A stretch of DNA of 64,000 bases from Cinclus cinclus (Eukaryota > Chordata > Aves > Passeriformes > Cinclidae): the NCBI RefSeq assembly GCF_963662255.1, contig NC_085059.1:1474501-1538500 (forward strand), given 5' to 3'. How positions within the stretch are numbered: the first letter of the stretch is position 1; every line of letters begins with the position of its first letter. The position numbers and the translations under genes were made by a program. Shown piece by piece: positions 24,891 through 36,900 of the stretch. The notes under the pieces are model-generated. The model was not told where the DNA came from, searched no databases, and saw only the letters and a list, made by a program, of their open reading frames with translations.

Positions 24891-26224
24891 CCCTTCTCCC
24901 CTGCAGAGATGGACAAAGCACAAGGAAAATTCTGTGGGATCTCTCTTTGCTTCAGTTGTGATTTTTTTTTCTGTTTTTTATAAATTTTTAATATTTACAA
25001 TATTTTTCAAAAAATAATCTCAATGCTTAAACAAACCGAAACTCTCCTGTAAAGGATGAAATTTAATCATTTCAGTCAGTGCTCACAGATTTTAGTGGGC
25101 ACGTGCCATGTGTTTAATGGCAACAGAAACACTCAGGGAGGCTGAGCGAGCTCCGACAGCTGAAACTAGAGGCCAGGACTCACAGCCCTTCCCTCCTTGC
25201 CCACCCCCCCAGGGCACTGCCCAGCCCCATGGGCACTCCATGCCCAAGACACTGTGTGGTTCCCACCCTCTGGTGGGAGAGCCCAAAGGGACCCCAAATC
25301 CCTCTGTGGCCTCCACAACTTCTCTGGTGAGAATGAGCAGGCAGCTGCTGACAGGGAAAACCCACAGGACAACCAAAGCCAAAGGCCACCCAGGTGAGCT
25401 GGAATGTTAAAGCCTGACCTCAAGGTTTACACCGCAGATCCATCCCAGAGCTTTTGTGGCTTATTTGGATAATGAGACCCAGCAAGGGCTTTCAGAGCAC
25501 TCTTGGCACCAAGCAGAGGGGATGGGATTCCTCAGCTCCTGGGCAGCCTCAGCCTGAGAGCCGAGTGCTGCCAGCACCCCCATCCACAGTGAGGAGTGGG
25601 GCAAGGAGAAGACATCTGCACTGGGTCATTCCTGAGGTCTGGGTTTGCCAATGCTGAGCCAGAACTGCTCATATTTTTAGCACAGAGTTTATGGCACCTC
25701 CAAAAGCATTTCAGATGAGTGAAACGTCCCAGAGACATTTCACCAAATCCAATGCTGAACAAGTTCACAGCAGCTAAAGAAAGGCCAAGGCGAAGCTTCT
25801 CCTGAGTCAGAGTAAGCCCTGGAAGCCTCTGCACAGCTCAAGGCACGGAGGTTACTTCTACAAGCCAGGAGATGGGTTGTATTTTCAAAATTCTAGCTGC
25901 ACTCTTGGTAAAGCAAGAAAGAATCCTGGTGCTGTTCCTGAAGAGCATCAGCGGGTTTCAGACCTCTGTGATGGGTGAATAAACTCAAACCCTGTTTCCA
26001 GTGCTCCTCCCAGTTTGTCCCCAAGAAAGGGAAGGGTGGGCCAGCAGCTGCCCCCCCCTCCCCATGCCAGAGCAGGAGCTGGGCTGTGGCACAGGTTTGG
26101 GCTCCTTTTTTTGGGCTGGAAGGGCATTAATTAATTGGGCAGGGACTTCCCCCAGGCAGGCTGCTCCAACCCATCCTTAACTCCCACCCAAACTCTGATG
26201 TGATGTCACTCATCCATTCATGGG

Positions 26225-28487
26225 ACAAATTAAGTTCAAACTTTTTTTTATTAAGCACATTCCACAGTACAAAGCTTTAGATCATGAACGATATCTGTAC
26301 AATTTAACAGTTTCAAGAAGCTGTTCATACACCAACTTTCCAAACAGATAATTGGCAAACATAATTACAAGTTAGAATTAGACTATCCCAGTGCTTTGAA
26401 ACATTAATATCGCAGTAATGTACAGTTGCTCAATTATGGTTAGCAAAACAAAGTCCAGAGTGCAGCCAGGATCACTACCATGAATCCCAGGAGTCGAGTT
26501 CCTTGGGTGCCAATCACAAAAGTCCACTGCTATGTTACGCAAAGCACAAAGAAGTTTAGACTGCATGTTCAAATACCATTATCTCCCAAGGAAAAACAGG
26601 AATTTAAATCCTACACATGCATTTAAAAAAAATGACTTTGCTCTTCAGAAACAAAGAACCTTTTTTTTCAGGGCTGCGACAGATCTCTCTTTTTAAAACA
26701 GTTTAATATTAAAGCTATCAGATGAGAAGGGTAAAGTAAGACACTTGCACGAACTACTGTCAAGCTTACCAAATAGTGATCTCATGGATGCTCAGTTTGC
26801 TCTTCTGGACTTCATCACATTCGCTCATCTGGATGAATAAATAGCTGGAGGAACTCGGGGAGGGTGGGTGGGGAGGGCAGCCCCTGCACTGAGTCCTGCC
26901 AGGGACTGGGTTGGGCACACCTTGAGCTCCCCAGGACTGCACAGGGAAAGGCAAGGAGCCAAGAGAGGCAGGAGCTGCTCCAGCACAGAGCAGGGCAGAC
27001 AGACAGAGGAGGGGAATGGCAGCACGGCCTTGCCCTCCCAGCACAGCCAGGGCTCCACTGAGCAGCCACGGGGCTGGAAATTCCCTCTGCATTGTTCCAG
27101 GTCTCCTCCTGCCCCGAGGACCACGGGGACTTTGTGTGAGCACACAGGAGACACCGTGAGAACTGAGGGAGCAGCCCTGAGGAGCCAGGACACTGCAGCT
27201 GATCCTCCTGGGACGGGCACAGGGAGCAGAGCAGGGACTGGAACGGGCTCCTCTCCCCACCAGCAAGTGTCACAAACATAAATAATGGAACTTTGGCCCA
27301 TGGTATCTTCTCCACTGAGCAGCCAAGCTAATGCTACCAAGGACATCAGTGGGGGCTGAGAGGTCCCACTGGTGTTAGAGACACACAGCTGCAAATCCCG
27401 CGGCACAAAAATATAACATACAGAACATAAATTAAACAGTTTTTAATTTTTAAAAAGTTTAGAAATTACATTTTAAAATACGTAGTTCCCCTTAAAAAAA
27501 CAAACAAACAAACAAAAAAAACGAAACCAAAAGAAACAAAACAAAAACCCAACTAATGAATACTGAAAACCTCCTTTTGCAGAGACAATGTCTAGGCAAT
27601 CGTGTCACCACCAGTGCCAGGGGTCAGGACATCCTGCTGCCAAGTGCCACCATGCTGAGTGTTAGTGTGTAGTGTCAGGACACCCCGAGGCTGGCACCAA
27701 AGGCTCTGCTGTATGTACAAGGTATCTACATGCTTACACAGTATCTGAGATGAGGGAAGCACACAGGGAGGAGGAGGAAGGACTACAGCAAACATCAGGG
27801 AGCGCAGGACAGCGAGTACAGAGCACAGGGCAAAAGGAAAAGACAGTGCTATACAACTAGTTCAGATAACCTAGCCTGAATTACAGGGAATCTTTAATTT
27901 AAAAGAAATTACTGGTGCAGAAACAAGTAAACTGTAATCCAAAAATATTACTGAGCAACTCAGAAATATTTCTAAGAGTCCAACGTACACCTATGGAACA
28001 GAAGGGGCTCTGAACTTGCCATGGGGAAGGCCTAAAGGACAGTGGTGACTGGAAAGCAAAGCTCTGTACATTCTGGGCATGTGTTTGGCACCCAAATCTT
28101 ACTGGAGAATGTTTGTTTTTTCGTTTTTTTCCTTTAAAGTCAGACAAAAGTGCAAAGCAATATAAATTAGGCCAAGTCCTTTCTTGACTTCCGATTTATA
28201 TCTGAAAAACAAGCCATCAGAGTTCAGTTTCTACCAACAATTTACATGTGAAGCTTTGGATTTCTCACAGCAGGGAAGGATAGGCTTCTGAAATTCATCT
28301 ACTCCAAGTCAGTGAATTTGTAGCAAATTCAAAGACGACCACTGAGAGCAGGAAAGATTAAGAAATTTAGATACAGAATTGTGCTGCTTTGCATCTACAC
28401 AGCATCTAGAACCAATTCTGACTTTAGCTGTCGATCACCTTCAGGCATGTAGTAGCCAAAAATCCAGTAGTTCAAGACTGTGGAACC
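26225..28487 (-). other. FBXW11: FBXW11 terminal 3'UTR exon
   Basis: The inferred last exon starts after a strong acceptor (AG at 28488-28489 behind a CTTTTGTCTTTTTC tract) and runs about 2.26 kb to just past an AATAAA. It is AT-rich, has no long coding frame, and holds a U-rich, GUUU-repeat stretch in sense (27495-27545). The acceptor and poly(A) signal are seen directly. Joining this exon to the stop-codon exon is inference, supported by the intact donor at 31265-31266; the exact 3' end (about 26225) is an estimate. Regulatory sites in it cannot be assigned from sequence alone. Confidence 0.75.
26247..26252 (-). promoter_or_regulatory. Polyadenylation signal AATAAA for FBXW11
   Basis: A canonical AATAAA hexamer reads on the minus strand, followed by an A-rich run. 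It lies at the end of the AT-rich 3'UTR block and is the best candidate for the main poly(A) signal. An ATTAAA variant near 26702 could be an alternative upstream site. Confidence 0.7.
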
Positions 28488-31266
28488 CTGAAAAAGACAA
28501 AAGACAAGTGAAGTGAGAGGAGGCACAGAGCACTGCAGGAGCTGACACTGGGGCAGGACAGCCAGGGCAGCTGCCCCAGGGGCTCTGGGCTCTGCTCTGG
28601 CCCCACTGCACCAGGAGCCAGGTTCTGCATACCTCTGCTCCTTGGCACTTCCCTTACACAGAGCCCCAAGCCCCAGACACAACCCCAAATTCCAGGGGAT
28701 TTTCCTTCCTTCTTCCTCTCCTTCCTCCCTTCCTGGAATCCTTCCTTCCCTGCAGAACTCTGCACAGGAGGCAAGTTCAGCTGCTTTAATACACAAGGAG
28801 CTTTTAGGAAAGCAGACTAAAACCTCAAATCCTTTAATATTCCCATTTCCAGCCTGATAGCTCTGTTATCAGCTTGCAGGAAGTGTACGGTTTGAGTGTA
28901 ATTAAATCTGAGCTTTGATTTTACCTGCCACTTCCCAAAACCATCTCTTGTACACTAAGGAGAACCTCCCTCTTCTGATATGACATTCCCATGAAAGGTT
29001 AAAACATCCTTAGGCACTTCCCCTTGACTTCCCTTCCCTCAGCCCAATGCTTAGTACCAGAATATTAGACTATCATATGGTAACAATTTTTATCATGTTA
29101 CAATAAACAACAGGAATTCAAGAGAAAGCAATAAAACTCTCACAGCCAACTGCCAGGACTGTCAAAATTGATCCACTTTGAAGAGCCTCACATTGCAAAG
29201 CCTGTAAAAACGTGTGCAGGGCTGCTTCAAAACTCACAAGACTGTGATGCTTGAAAGCTTATAAAACTGTTTCATTAAATGTCATGATGAAATATTAGCT
29301 GTTTGGCCAGAATTTTATGTAGATTTAGGGTTTTTGGATTCTGAAGTCAGACAAACCTGTCAAAAAGTGACATCACAGCTTCTCTGCAGTAGAGGAAATA
29401 GCTGTTAAGGGACTGTCATTCCCAAGAGCAGCACCTGGGGGCTGCGTGGTCCCAGCTGTGCCTCCTGAGCTGTGCACAAGTGCCAGGAGTGCAGGATACG
29501 AGCAGCAGAACCCCCTGCCAAAGGCGTCTCCCACTGCCCTGGCAAAACCCAAAGACAGAGCAGGGTGTGCCACGTGGCCAAGTGACACCAGCATGGTGCT
29601 GCCCAAGGAGCTGACAGGAATTTTGTACCACTCCTCATTTCCTGACATGAGCAGTGGCTGGAGCTGGGCCAAGATAGGCTCAGGCTGGATTTTGGAAGAA
29701 GTTCCTTCCCCCAGAGGGTGCAGGACACTGTCCAGGCTCCCCCAGGGAATGGGCACTGCCAGAGCTCCAGGAGTGTTTGGACACTGCTCCAGGGATGCCT
29801 GGGGGGATTTGGGGGTGTCTGGGCAGGGCCAGATCCTGCTGGGTCCCTTCCAACTCAGGCTGTGATTGTGTTTCTTTTGTGCTTAAGATACACTTTATGT
29901 GACTTTTAAAGAACCCTGCCCAATCTGCAATTTAAAACCAGATTGTGTCAATCTCAAACGATCATTTTAGTTAACAGGAGTGAGCACTGATGCGGGACTG
30001 GAAGGTGCATGGAGCCTGTTTATAAAATGCAGCCTTTCCAGGTGTCCCTGTCCCACCCCAGCAGGATGAGCCAGTCCATGAGTTTCACTAAGCTCCCCCT
30101 GCAGCAGGGTTCCTAAACCTGCTGTGAAGGGAAGGCTGGGCTGGGGGATTCTACACATGGCTCGTGTCCACAGCATTAGAGCTGTTCCTTATTCCAGGCC
30201 CTGCTGCCAGGAATACTGAGGGGCAGCTCAGCCTGCCAATGGCACACTGCTGGCTCAGACCCTCCCTGCAAAGCAAGGTGCCAACAGATGCCAGTGTCAG
30301 ATCCAGAGAGGACACTGCCCTGGCTGTTTGGAAAGGAGTTCAGCAGCAGGGAAGGCAGCCAACCCTTCCTGAGATGGAAGAAAATCATCTCTCAGCAGGA
30401 GCATCTCAAAAGTGTGTCTCCACAAGGGAAGGGGCTTCCCAGGCAGACCCTGCAGGAGCCCAACAATCTGAGGAACATATTGCCACAGCAGGGACAAATG
30501 CATCCAGAGAGATAAGGAATATCCCTTCTTACAGGAAGGCTTTCCACACCATGTTTTAAACAAAGCATTCATTACCTACTTCAAATGAAGTGAATCCTGC
30601 CCGCTGGGGCAATGTCACTCCTAGTCCCTCCTGCCGGGGTGTCTCCAGCTCCTGGGAAGCACTGGCACAGCCTGCTGTGCTCTGGAAGGCACTGCCTGTG
30701 TTCCCAAGCCCCAGCACTCACAGGGAGGTGTAGTTTGACCTGCAGTTATTGGCAGCAATAGAGAGAAGAATCCACACTCCCAGCAAAGGGCTTTGAGCAC
30801 TGCCTGCAGTGACTGGGAAAGGGACCCAAACTCCAGCAAGTTCTGGGCTCTGTTTCAGACAGCTATGAGAGCTCTCCCTGACACTTGTGCTCCTCACAGA
30901 GCTGCTGCTTCTGTCCCAGGCTCAGATCCCTGCACAGGTACATGGAGAGCTCCCAGCATCCCATCCTGGCCCAGCTGGAATGCCTGTGCCATACTCAAAG
31001 GCTCCTCAATTCCCAGCAATGATGTGAATACACAACAGCTCTCTCTATCATGACTGAACACCCAGTTACAACCACGAGGGATTCCAGCAGGGGGAAACCA
31101 TCAGGACATGCTGGAGCATGACCACATAAACACCAGATAGGGGAATAAGGGGCATTAAAAGGTTTTATTTTCTCAAGGAAAACCTCAGCTTGTTTGAGTA
31201 AGACAAGCTGCAGGCAGAGGGGAGGTTTCAGACATTGCCCAGCTCCAGCCAGGGAGGGAGCCTTAC
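28488..31266 (-). other. FBXW11: Intron within FBXW11 3'UTR
   Basis: This 2.8 kb intron separates the stop-codon exon from the terminal exon. It has a GTAAGG donor and a pyrimidine-rich acceptor. It contains a CR1 fragment (about 29640-29865) and otherwise unique sequence with no supported gene. Confidence 0.75.
29640..29865 (+). mobile_element. CR1 3' fragment in the 3'UTR intron
   Basis: Similar to 2595-2815: GGCTCAGGCTGGATTTTGG, CCCCCAGAGGGTGCAGGA, TTTGGACACTGCTCCAGGGA and CCCTTCCAACTCAGGC. Antisense to FBXW11. Confidence 0.75.
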
Positions 31267-31455
31267 CTTGTGAGGGCAGTAAAGTGCAGACTGTTATCTG
31301 GAGATGTAGGTGTATGTTCTAGATGGAGAGCGGGTCTCGTTCTGGGCACTCGGTGGCACATTTAAGAAATCCCAAATCAGAATTGTATCGTCATGGGAAC
31401 TACTAATGATCTGAAATTCATCAAACTGGAGCCTAAAGACACGTCCTGAATGTTC
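31267..31455 (-). CDS. FBXW11: FBXW11 last coding exon with stop codon
   Basis: This 189-bp exon encodes residues 477-529 and the TAA stop (31294-31296). It starts [20 protein letters not shown] and ends in the FBXW11-type tail containing [20 protein letters not shown] and a final Arg. Arg481 (HSGR) matches BTRC Arg521 at the degron pocket. The last WD40 blade closes here. Coding runs 31294-31455; the remaining 27 nt (31267-31293) are 3'UTR, followed by a strong AAG|GTAAGG donor at 31265-31266. The stop is therefore not in the final exon, but 27 nt to the junction is below the roughly 50-55 nt threshold for nonsense-mediated decay. Confidence 0.95.
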
Positions 31456-32879
31456 CTGTGGGCAAGAGGCAAGCAGTCAGCAAGGCAAGAGGGAAACACT
31501 GCAGTGCACTGGTATCACACAGGGATCTGGACACACAAGGTGTGTTCAAACTCTGCTGTGCTGACTAAAAAACCTTCATCATTCCACACAGACTGAAGAA
31601 AAGCTGCTTTTGTATGTACACACTTTACAGAAAACACACGGCTCCCAAACCCAGAGCTGCACCCTGAGCCTCCCTCAAGGGCCCAGCCCAGCCACAGACT
31701 GACGTTATTCCAGATGGAAGCTGTCTGTCCACCAAGGAGAAGCAATTTTGGCCCCTGGCTGCCACTGATGCTCTGCCAGGGCTCCTTCTCCTGCAGAATT
31801 CTCTGCTGATTGTGTTTTTGTGCAGCCCCAAAGAGCACATCACAGCTCCAGCCTGCTGAGAAGATCCTCAGGGCTCACGTGCCAGCCAGGAATTCAAACA
31901 TTGCTGTAAGGACAGCACATGCTCCAGCAGCTCTTCCAACAAATCTCCAAGGGGCACAAGGAGCCCAGAAAAGGCTCTCCCCCCCCCCCCCTTAGTCCTG
32001 CTTACCCATTTTCATTAAATGTAAAGTGAGGACTCTGCCTTTATTGGAGAACCAACCCGAGCTGGCAGAGTGAACCCAAGCTCCAGCCTGAGATACAGGA
32101 TACCCACAGAACACAGAAACAAGCAACTTTTTCACTAAAACTAAATACAAGAATAGTTAAATCTCATCTGTACACCAGGACTGCTGAAGAGAAAGGAAAA
32201 GGAGAAGCATTTGCAGCCACACAAGCACTTCTCCAGGTGTTGGAAAGGCCTAGCACATGCATCACCTACAGTCAAGGACTCTTGAGCTGCTAAGGGCTGA
32301 CTCCTGAAGTCAAGTTCCACACACATTTGGGTGAAAAGAACAAGGAATTCATTCCCCCATCTATTTTTAATTAAGTCTGCTGTCATAAGCCAAACTCCTC
32401 ATTGCAAAGAAAAATATAACTTAAGCAACTTAAGCTTTAAATGTGACAGTCCTCTGAAGGGCTCAGAGTTCCTGTGGTAATCTGTTGGACTCAGCCTCCC
32501 TTCCTCCTTCCCAGCTCTTCCTTCCAAAGGGAAGGGTTAGGAGAAAAGCCTGGGAAAGGCTCACAAGATTCTTGCCCCTTTTTTAATAAGAGGAAATTTA
32601 AAACCAGCCCTACAGTGATATTAGGGAAACACACCAATAACCAGAGTGATTTGATACAATATCATGATGATTTTTTTCTCTTTTAAGAGTGTCTGAGAAT
32701 CTCAAACCAGAAAAACCTGATCTTTCAATTAAGATTCAAATCATTCAGGGTATGACAATTTTTTCTTCACTCTTAAGCACTCTAGACTTCATAAACCATC
32801 CTGGCATTCCCACCTCTCCCACAGTAATGCACTAAAACACCCCAGACCACCTCTAATTAATTAATCAATTTTTACTTAC

Positions 32880-32958
32880 CACTAACGTACGCAAGCATAA
32901 TGTACTTGCTGGGGCACGAGGGTCAAGAGCAGCTTGCAAGTCCCAAACTTTAATTTTC
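32880..32958 (-). CDS. FBXW11: FBXW11 WD40 exon 6
   Basis: This is the smallest WD40 exon, 79 bp. It completes Gly450 and encodes residues 451-476: [19 protein letters not shown], then LCLRTLV. The [13 protein letters not shown] version fits FBXW11 rather than BTRC ([13 protein letters not shown]). The acceptor AG is at 32959-32960; the donor is GTAAGT at 32878-32879, with a phase-0 exit. Third-position GC is about 35 percent (9 of 26). A retroviral LTR begins 219 bp upstream of the acceptor in the intron. Confidence 0.96.
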
Positions 32959-33176
32959 CTGAAAGTAAGAGAAGTACATCATTATAAAAACATGGAAAAT
33001 AACACCCAAAGTCCTGGAAAGCTTGCCAGCTTTTCCCTACAGCTACTTCCTCAGGATCAAGCACATTGTGAGAAATACTAATGCTCAATCTTGTGAAAGC
33101 CAGGTAGTTTTGTGTTCCTTTGCAGCAGCCACTGCAGTGATGGCACTGTGAGGGCTGTGACAGACAAACTGACAAT

Positions 33177-33877
33177 TGTTGGGGGTTGGTTTCTTTCCCT
33201 TTTTCCCTCTGTGGAATTTTCCCCATTGCCATGCTAAGATACCTGTTGACTGGGCCCTGATGACAAGGGGGAGGGGACGGGAGGGGAGGGAAGAGGGAAC
33301 CCCGCGAGATTCAAACATCCAGAAGAGGAAGCGGAAGGCTCTGGCTCAGCCCATTTCCCCCGCGGAGTTCGGACGAGAAGGACGATCGCTGCCTCTCCTC
33401 CATCTCTGCCATCCCAGCGTCGGGAAACCATCATCGGACCCTGCCCTGCTGCCTTCTCACTGTAACCTGCCACCATCCAGCACTCTGCTGAGCACCAGGA
33501 CCCACACCGTGAGCGGAGGGCTCTCTCTCCATCTCTCTCTCCCCCTGGGACAGCGCTGCCATCACCCCCAGCCCTCCTGCAGCTCTGCGGGACCTGCCCG
33601 CCCCCAGCACCGGGAACTGCAGCTCAGGGAAAAGGTGCCTGCAGCCAAAAAACACTGGGACTGAGTTACTGTTCTGTTTGTGGGTAATTTCATAGCTGTT
33701 GTTCTTGTTTGTCGTGTTAGATACACTAGTAAAGAACTGTTATTCCTACCCCCATATCTTTGCCTGAGAGCTCTCTTAATTCCAAAATTATAATAATCGG
33801 AAGAATCACAATTTTTTTTCAGTCCAAGGGGAAGCTTCTGCTTTCCTTGGCAAACACCTGTCTTTCAAACCAAGACA
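33177..33877 (+). mobile_element. Solo LTR, ERVL-like, copy 1
   Basis: This 701-bp element starts TGTTGG and ends AAGACA, flanked by identical 5-bp duplications ACAAT (33172-33176 and 33878-33882). It is closely similar along its length to 57910-58621. The TG...CA ends, size and 5-bp duplications fit a solo LTR; 5-bp duplications are typical of ERVL-type elements common in birds. No gag, pol or env sequence is attached. An AGTAAA about 160 bp from the right end suggests the sense strand is plus, antisense to FBXW11. Family name is not assigned. Confidence 0.88.
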
Positions 33878-34194
33878 ACAATGCACACACAGACCCCTCT
33901 GCCATGTGGGAATGAAGCTAGGCCCACCAAGCCCAGGCAGACACTGAGCCCAAATAAAAGGCAATAGCCAAACCCAGATCCAGAATTGCTTTCAGTAGCT
34001 CTTCAAGCAGAGACAGAAATGGAGAATTTGGAGATTGGTGTAACTGCCATGAATCCACAATGCACTGCAGACACTGAGCAAGCCAGGGCTGCTCTGGAGA
34101 GGAGTCCTGCCCCCAGCCCCACAGAAATGCTCTGCAAACTCTTGAAAGCCCCACAAGAGAAAGGCTAAATTTTAGGAAGTGCTTTCAGACGTAC

Positions 34195-34305
34195 CCATCG
34201 TAGGCTCCACTAACAATCCTCTTGTTGTCGAACCTGATGCACCGAACCAGCTCTTCATGGCCTTCCAAGACTCTTAAACAGGCACCACATTCAATGTCCC
34301 AGAGC
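34195..34305 (-). CDS. FBXW11: FBXW11 WD40 exon 5
   Basis: This 111-bp exon completes Arg413, encodes residues 414-449 and ends with two bases of Gly450. It starts [20 protein letters not shown] and ends RIVSGAYD. Arg434 (in ELVRCIR) corresponds to BTRC Arg474, a residue that contacts the degron phosphate. The acceptor AG is at 34306-34307 and the donor is GTACGT at 34193-34194. Third-position GC falls back to about 56 percent (20 of 36). The following 1.2 kb intron carries a solo LTR. Confidence 0.97.
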
Positions 34306-34808
34306 CTGGGGAGAGCACAGGAGAAAGGCTGATTCCCACACCAGGGTTACTGCTTGCTTTGCTGTGGCAGGTGTGTAATTTGCTTAAAAAGGTGTCACTC
34401 AGAGCCGCTGCAGTACACATATCCAAATTAATGTCATCATTCAAAATCACGTGCAAGCAAAGCTCAGATATGTGTTGTTCTGGGAAATTCTAACTAAGTG
34501 TTCTCTATTCTCTGCAAACCATTGATTAGAAGTTCCGAAAATAAGAAAACCAGGGAGCAATGTCTCCCCCACCTCTCCAAGCAGATGACAATGTGACAGA
34601 GCAGTAGGTAAGAAGTTTTGCTCACTCTGAAACCTCAGTGTCCCCCTCTTTCACTCGGCTGTGAAATGTTTCCTCCCACACTGAGCTAAGCCCCATTCAT
34701 AAACCATCTGCTCCAACGGCCAGCCAAGCCAAGGAGGTTTTGCAGCAGCAGAGTTGAGGGAAACGGTGTTTCCAGGACAGAAATCCCTGCGGCAGCTGTG
34801 GCACCCAC

Positions 34809-34927
34809 CTGATGGTGTTGTCCGAGGAGCCGCTGACCACCAGGCGGTCCCGGTACTGCAGGCAGGCGATGCCGCGCTTGTGCCCGTTCAGCGTCCGCAC
34901 GAACTCGCACGTGCTGGTGCTCCACAC
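34809..34927 (-). CDS. FBXW11: FBXW11 WD40 exon 4
   Basis: This 119-bp exon encodes residues 374-412 plus two bases of Arg413, starting [20 protein letters not shown] and ending [15 protein letters not shown] is the FBXW11 version of a segment that reads VWNTSTC in BTRC. Arg391 (in GHKRGI) corresponds to the degron-contact residue Arg431 of BTRC. The acceptor AG is at 34928-34929; the donor is GTGGGT at 34807-34808. Every one of its 39 complete codons ends in G or C, the most extreme composition in the gene. Confidence 0.97.
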
Positions 34928-35880
34928 CTGGGGACACGGGACACACCCCTGAGAGCTGCACCAAACCGGGCTCCTGCGCTGCACAGCAACTCACACACAG
35001 ACAGGCCTGACCACGGCAGAGGAGTGGGAACCCACAGAGCATCTTCAGAGGCAAAGAGCAGGGTCCGGGGCCAGCAGGGACAGAGCCGCTGGCACTGCTG
35101 TGGCACGACAAGAGCTGGGGGTTGTATCTAAAGTATTTTCAGGTGGCAGAGACTGCCCCAAATGATTTCAAAAATTTGATTACACTTCGTAAGTTAAAAA
35201 TAATTTTTAAAACTAGAGTTATCAAACACAAAAGTCTTTTTTTTTAACCGAAGAAATTACAAGGAAGCTCTCACAAACAGAAGGTCTAAATGGGCTTTAA
35301 GCTTGGCCTCACCATTAAAGGATTCAATCAATTTTGCCCATTTTTAATGAACTGTAATTGAAGTTGTAATGAAGAGTATCAAGTGATTCATTTTCCAACA
35401 CAGAGTGAAGCAGGATCTCTGGCAGAGGTTTGGACACAGAACTGCTAAAAACTTCTTGGCCCAGGCTAAGGCAGCTCTGGTTCAGAGAGGGCAGGGTAGA
35501 AATGCCTTTGTTATATTAGTGCACTCTGGGGAACTCAAATCTTCTGGTATGTAACAGCCTTCAAATCCAGCCTCTGAACCCCTCAAACATGGCACAGCCT
35601 GGCTGAGCTGCTGGGCAGGGGTGGTGAGGAAAGGCACCGCTGAGGAATTTCATGTCTGGACACAACTGCCAAGTGAAATTAAAAATACCACTGGAAAAAG
35701 GTACAGGATGTGCAACATTTAACAAAGCAACTGATCTCGAGACAGAGAGCTCAACTGGCAACGGGCTTTGCTCTTCTGCAGTCATCCAGCAGAAGCCACG
35801 AGAACACTCCAGCGCAGCTGCGTGCCCGAAGTCACCACCAGAGACAGCAGGGATGCCCGGGGCAGAGCTGTGCCACCCAC

Positions 35881-36130
35881 CTTGATGGTCCTGTCCCCCG
35901 AGGCTGACACGATGTACTTGTCGTCGAAGTCCACCACGTTGACGGCGGCGCGGTGCCCCACGAGCACGCGGCGCAGGGTGATGTCCGTGGGGGAGGCCAT
36001 GTCCCACACAGCGATGGACCTGTCCTTGGAGCACGTCACCATCAGCCCATTGCTGAACCTCAGGTGCAGCACGGCCTCGTTGTGGTGGATCAGCGTGTTC
36101 AGAACCTCGCCCGTGTTCACGTCCCACACC
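35881..36130 (-). CDS. FBXW11: FBXW11 WD40 exon 3 (two blades)
   Basis: This 250-bp exon, the longest coding exon here, completes Arg290 and encodes residues 291-373. Recognisable stretches include [40 protein letters not shown] and [15 protein letters not shown]. It covers the strands of about two propeller blades. The acceptor AG is at 36131-36132 and the donor is GTGGGT at 35879-35880. Third-position GC is extreme (79 of 83 codons) and CpG is frequent, unlike the neighbouring upstream exon. The Pro in MASPTD is Ala in the human FBXW11 sequence as I remember it and Pro in BTRC; this is from memory and should be checked. Confidence 0.97.
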
Positions 36131-36307
36131 CTGCGGGACACAGCGCTGTTAGCCCTCGGCAGCGTCCCCAGGGAAATCCCACGGGAGGGACGGCTCTGCG
36201 GCTGGGAACACACACGAGCCTGCCCCAGCCTCCAGGGAGCGCTCTGCTGGCTAAGCCCTGGCAGGGCTGGGTGCTGGAAGGGCCCTCCCTGCCAGCACAG
36301 CTGCAGT

Positions 36308-36555
36308 CACAGAATTCACAGAATCACAGAATGACTGGGTTGGAAGAGACCTTCAAGATCACCAAGTCCAACCCGTGCCCTAACACCTCAACTAAACCAT
36401 GGCACCAAGTGCCACATCCAGTCTTTTTAACACATCCAGGGATGGTGACTCCACCACCTCCCCAAGGCAGACCATTCCAGTACTTTATCACTCTCTCTGT
36501 GAAAAACTTTTTCCTAATATCCAACCTGTATCTCCCCTGGCAGTGCTCCACATGT
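36308..36555 (-). mobile_element. CR1 3' fragment, same strand as FBXW11
   Basis: On the plus strand it begins CACAGAATCACAGAATGAC then GGGTTGGAAGAGACCTTCAA, the reverse complement of a CR1 3' terminus, and continues through CTTTTTCCTAATATCCAACC. About 250 bp, 5'-truncated, between two WD40 exons. Confidence 0.85.
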
Positions 36556-36900
36556 ACTCAATACCCTCTCAATAACAGTCACAACCACAACGTGTCAGAG
36601 GGCACTCAAAGAAACCCTAACTGAAGAAATTAATGTACAGTTGGCCATCAGCCACTCTGAAATATCAGGATATGCCTTCAATCTCTAGGTTGTATTCCTT
36701 CAAAATTCCTAATGCTAAAAGAACAAAACAGTTTTGGAAAAAAATCTATTTAATATGATGCTTTGCCAAGTATGAGTATCTTGCTTCTGGAATACAAATA
36801 TCACATTCATCTTAGGGATGTTTTCTGATATTTAGATATTATTGAAAACATTCCCAGCCCTGATACTCAAATCATTTTTGTGCAAGAACCTAACACTCAC

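Larger units (their letters stand above)
18971..26224. other. Intergenic sequence downstream of FBXW11
   Basis: Contains the LTR-like element at 20237-20827, two CR1 pieces and two 15-bp minisatellites. No supported gene. In human the flank beyond the FBXW11 3' end leads toward SMIM23 and FGF18 (from memory); nothing resembling either is seen here. Confidence 0.65.
31456..34194 (-). other. FBXW11: FBXW11 introns around WD40 exon 6
   Basis: Two introns flank the exon at 32880-32958. The one at 31456-32879 (1.4 kb) has a poly-C run near 31979-31991 and no recognised repeat otherwise. The one at 32959-34194 (1.2 kb) is more than half occupied by a solo LTR (33177-33877). Confidence 0.9.

Noticed and set aside
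34686..35111. Long single frame across WD40 exon 4 and both flanking introns
   Set aside because: Only 34809-34927 is exon; the GC-rich flanks lack stops by composition.
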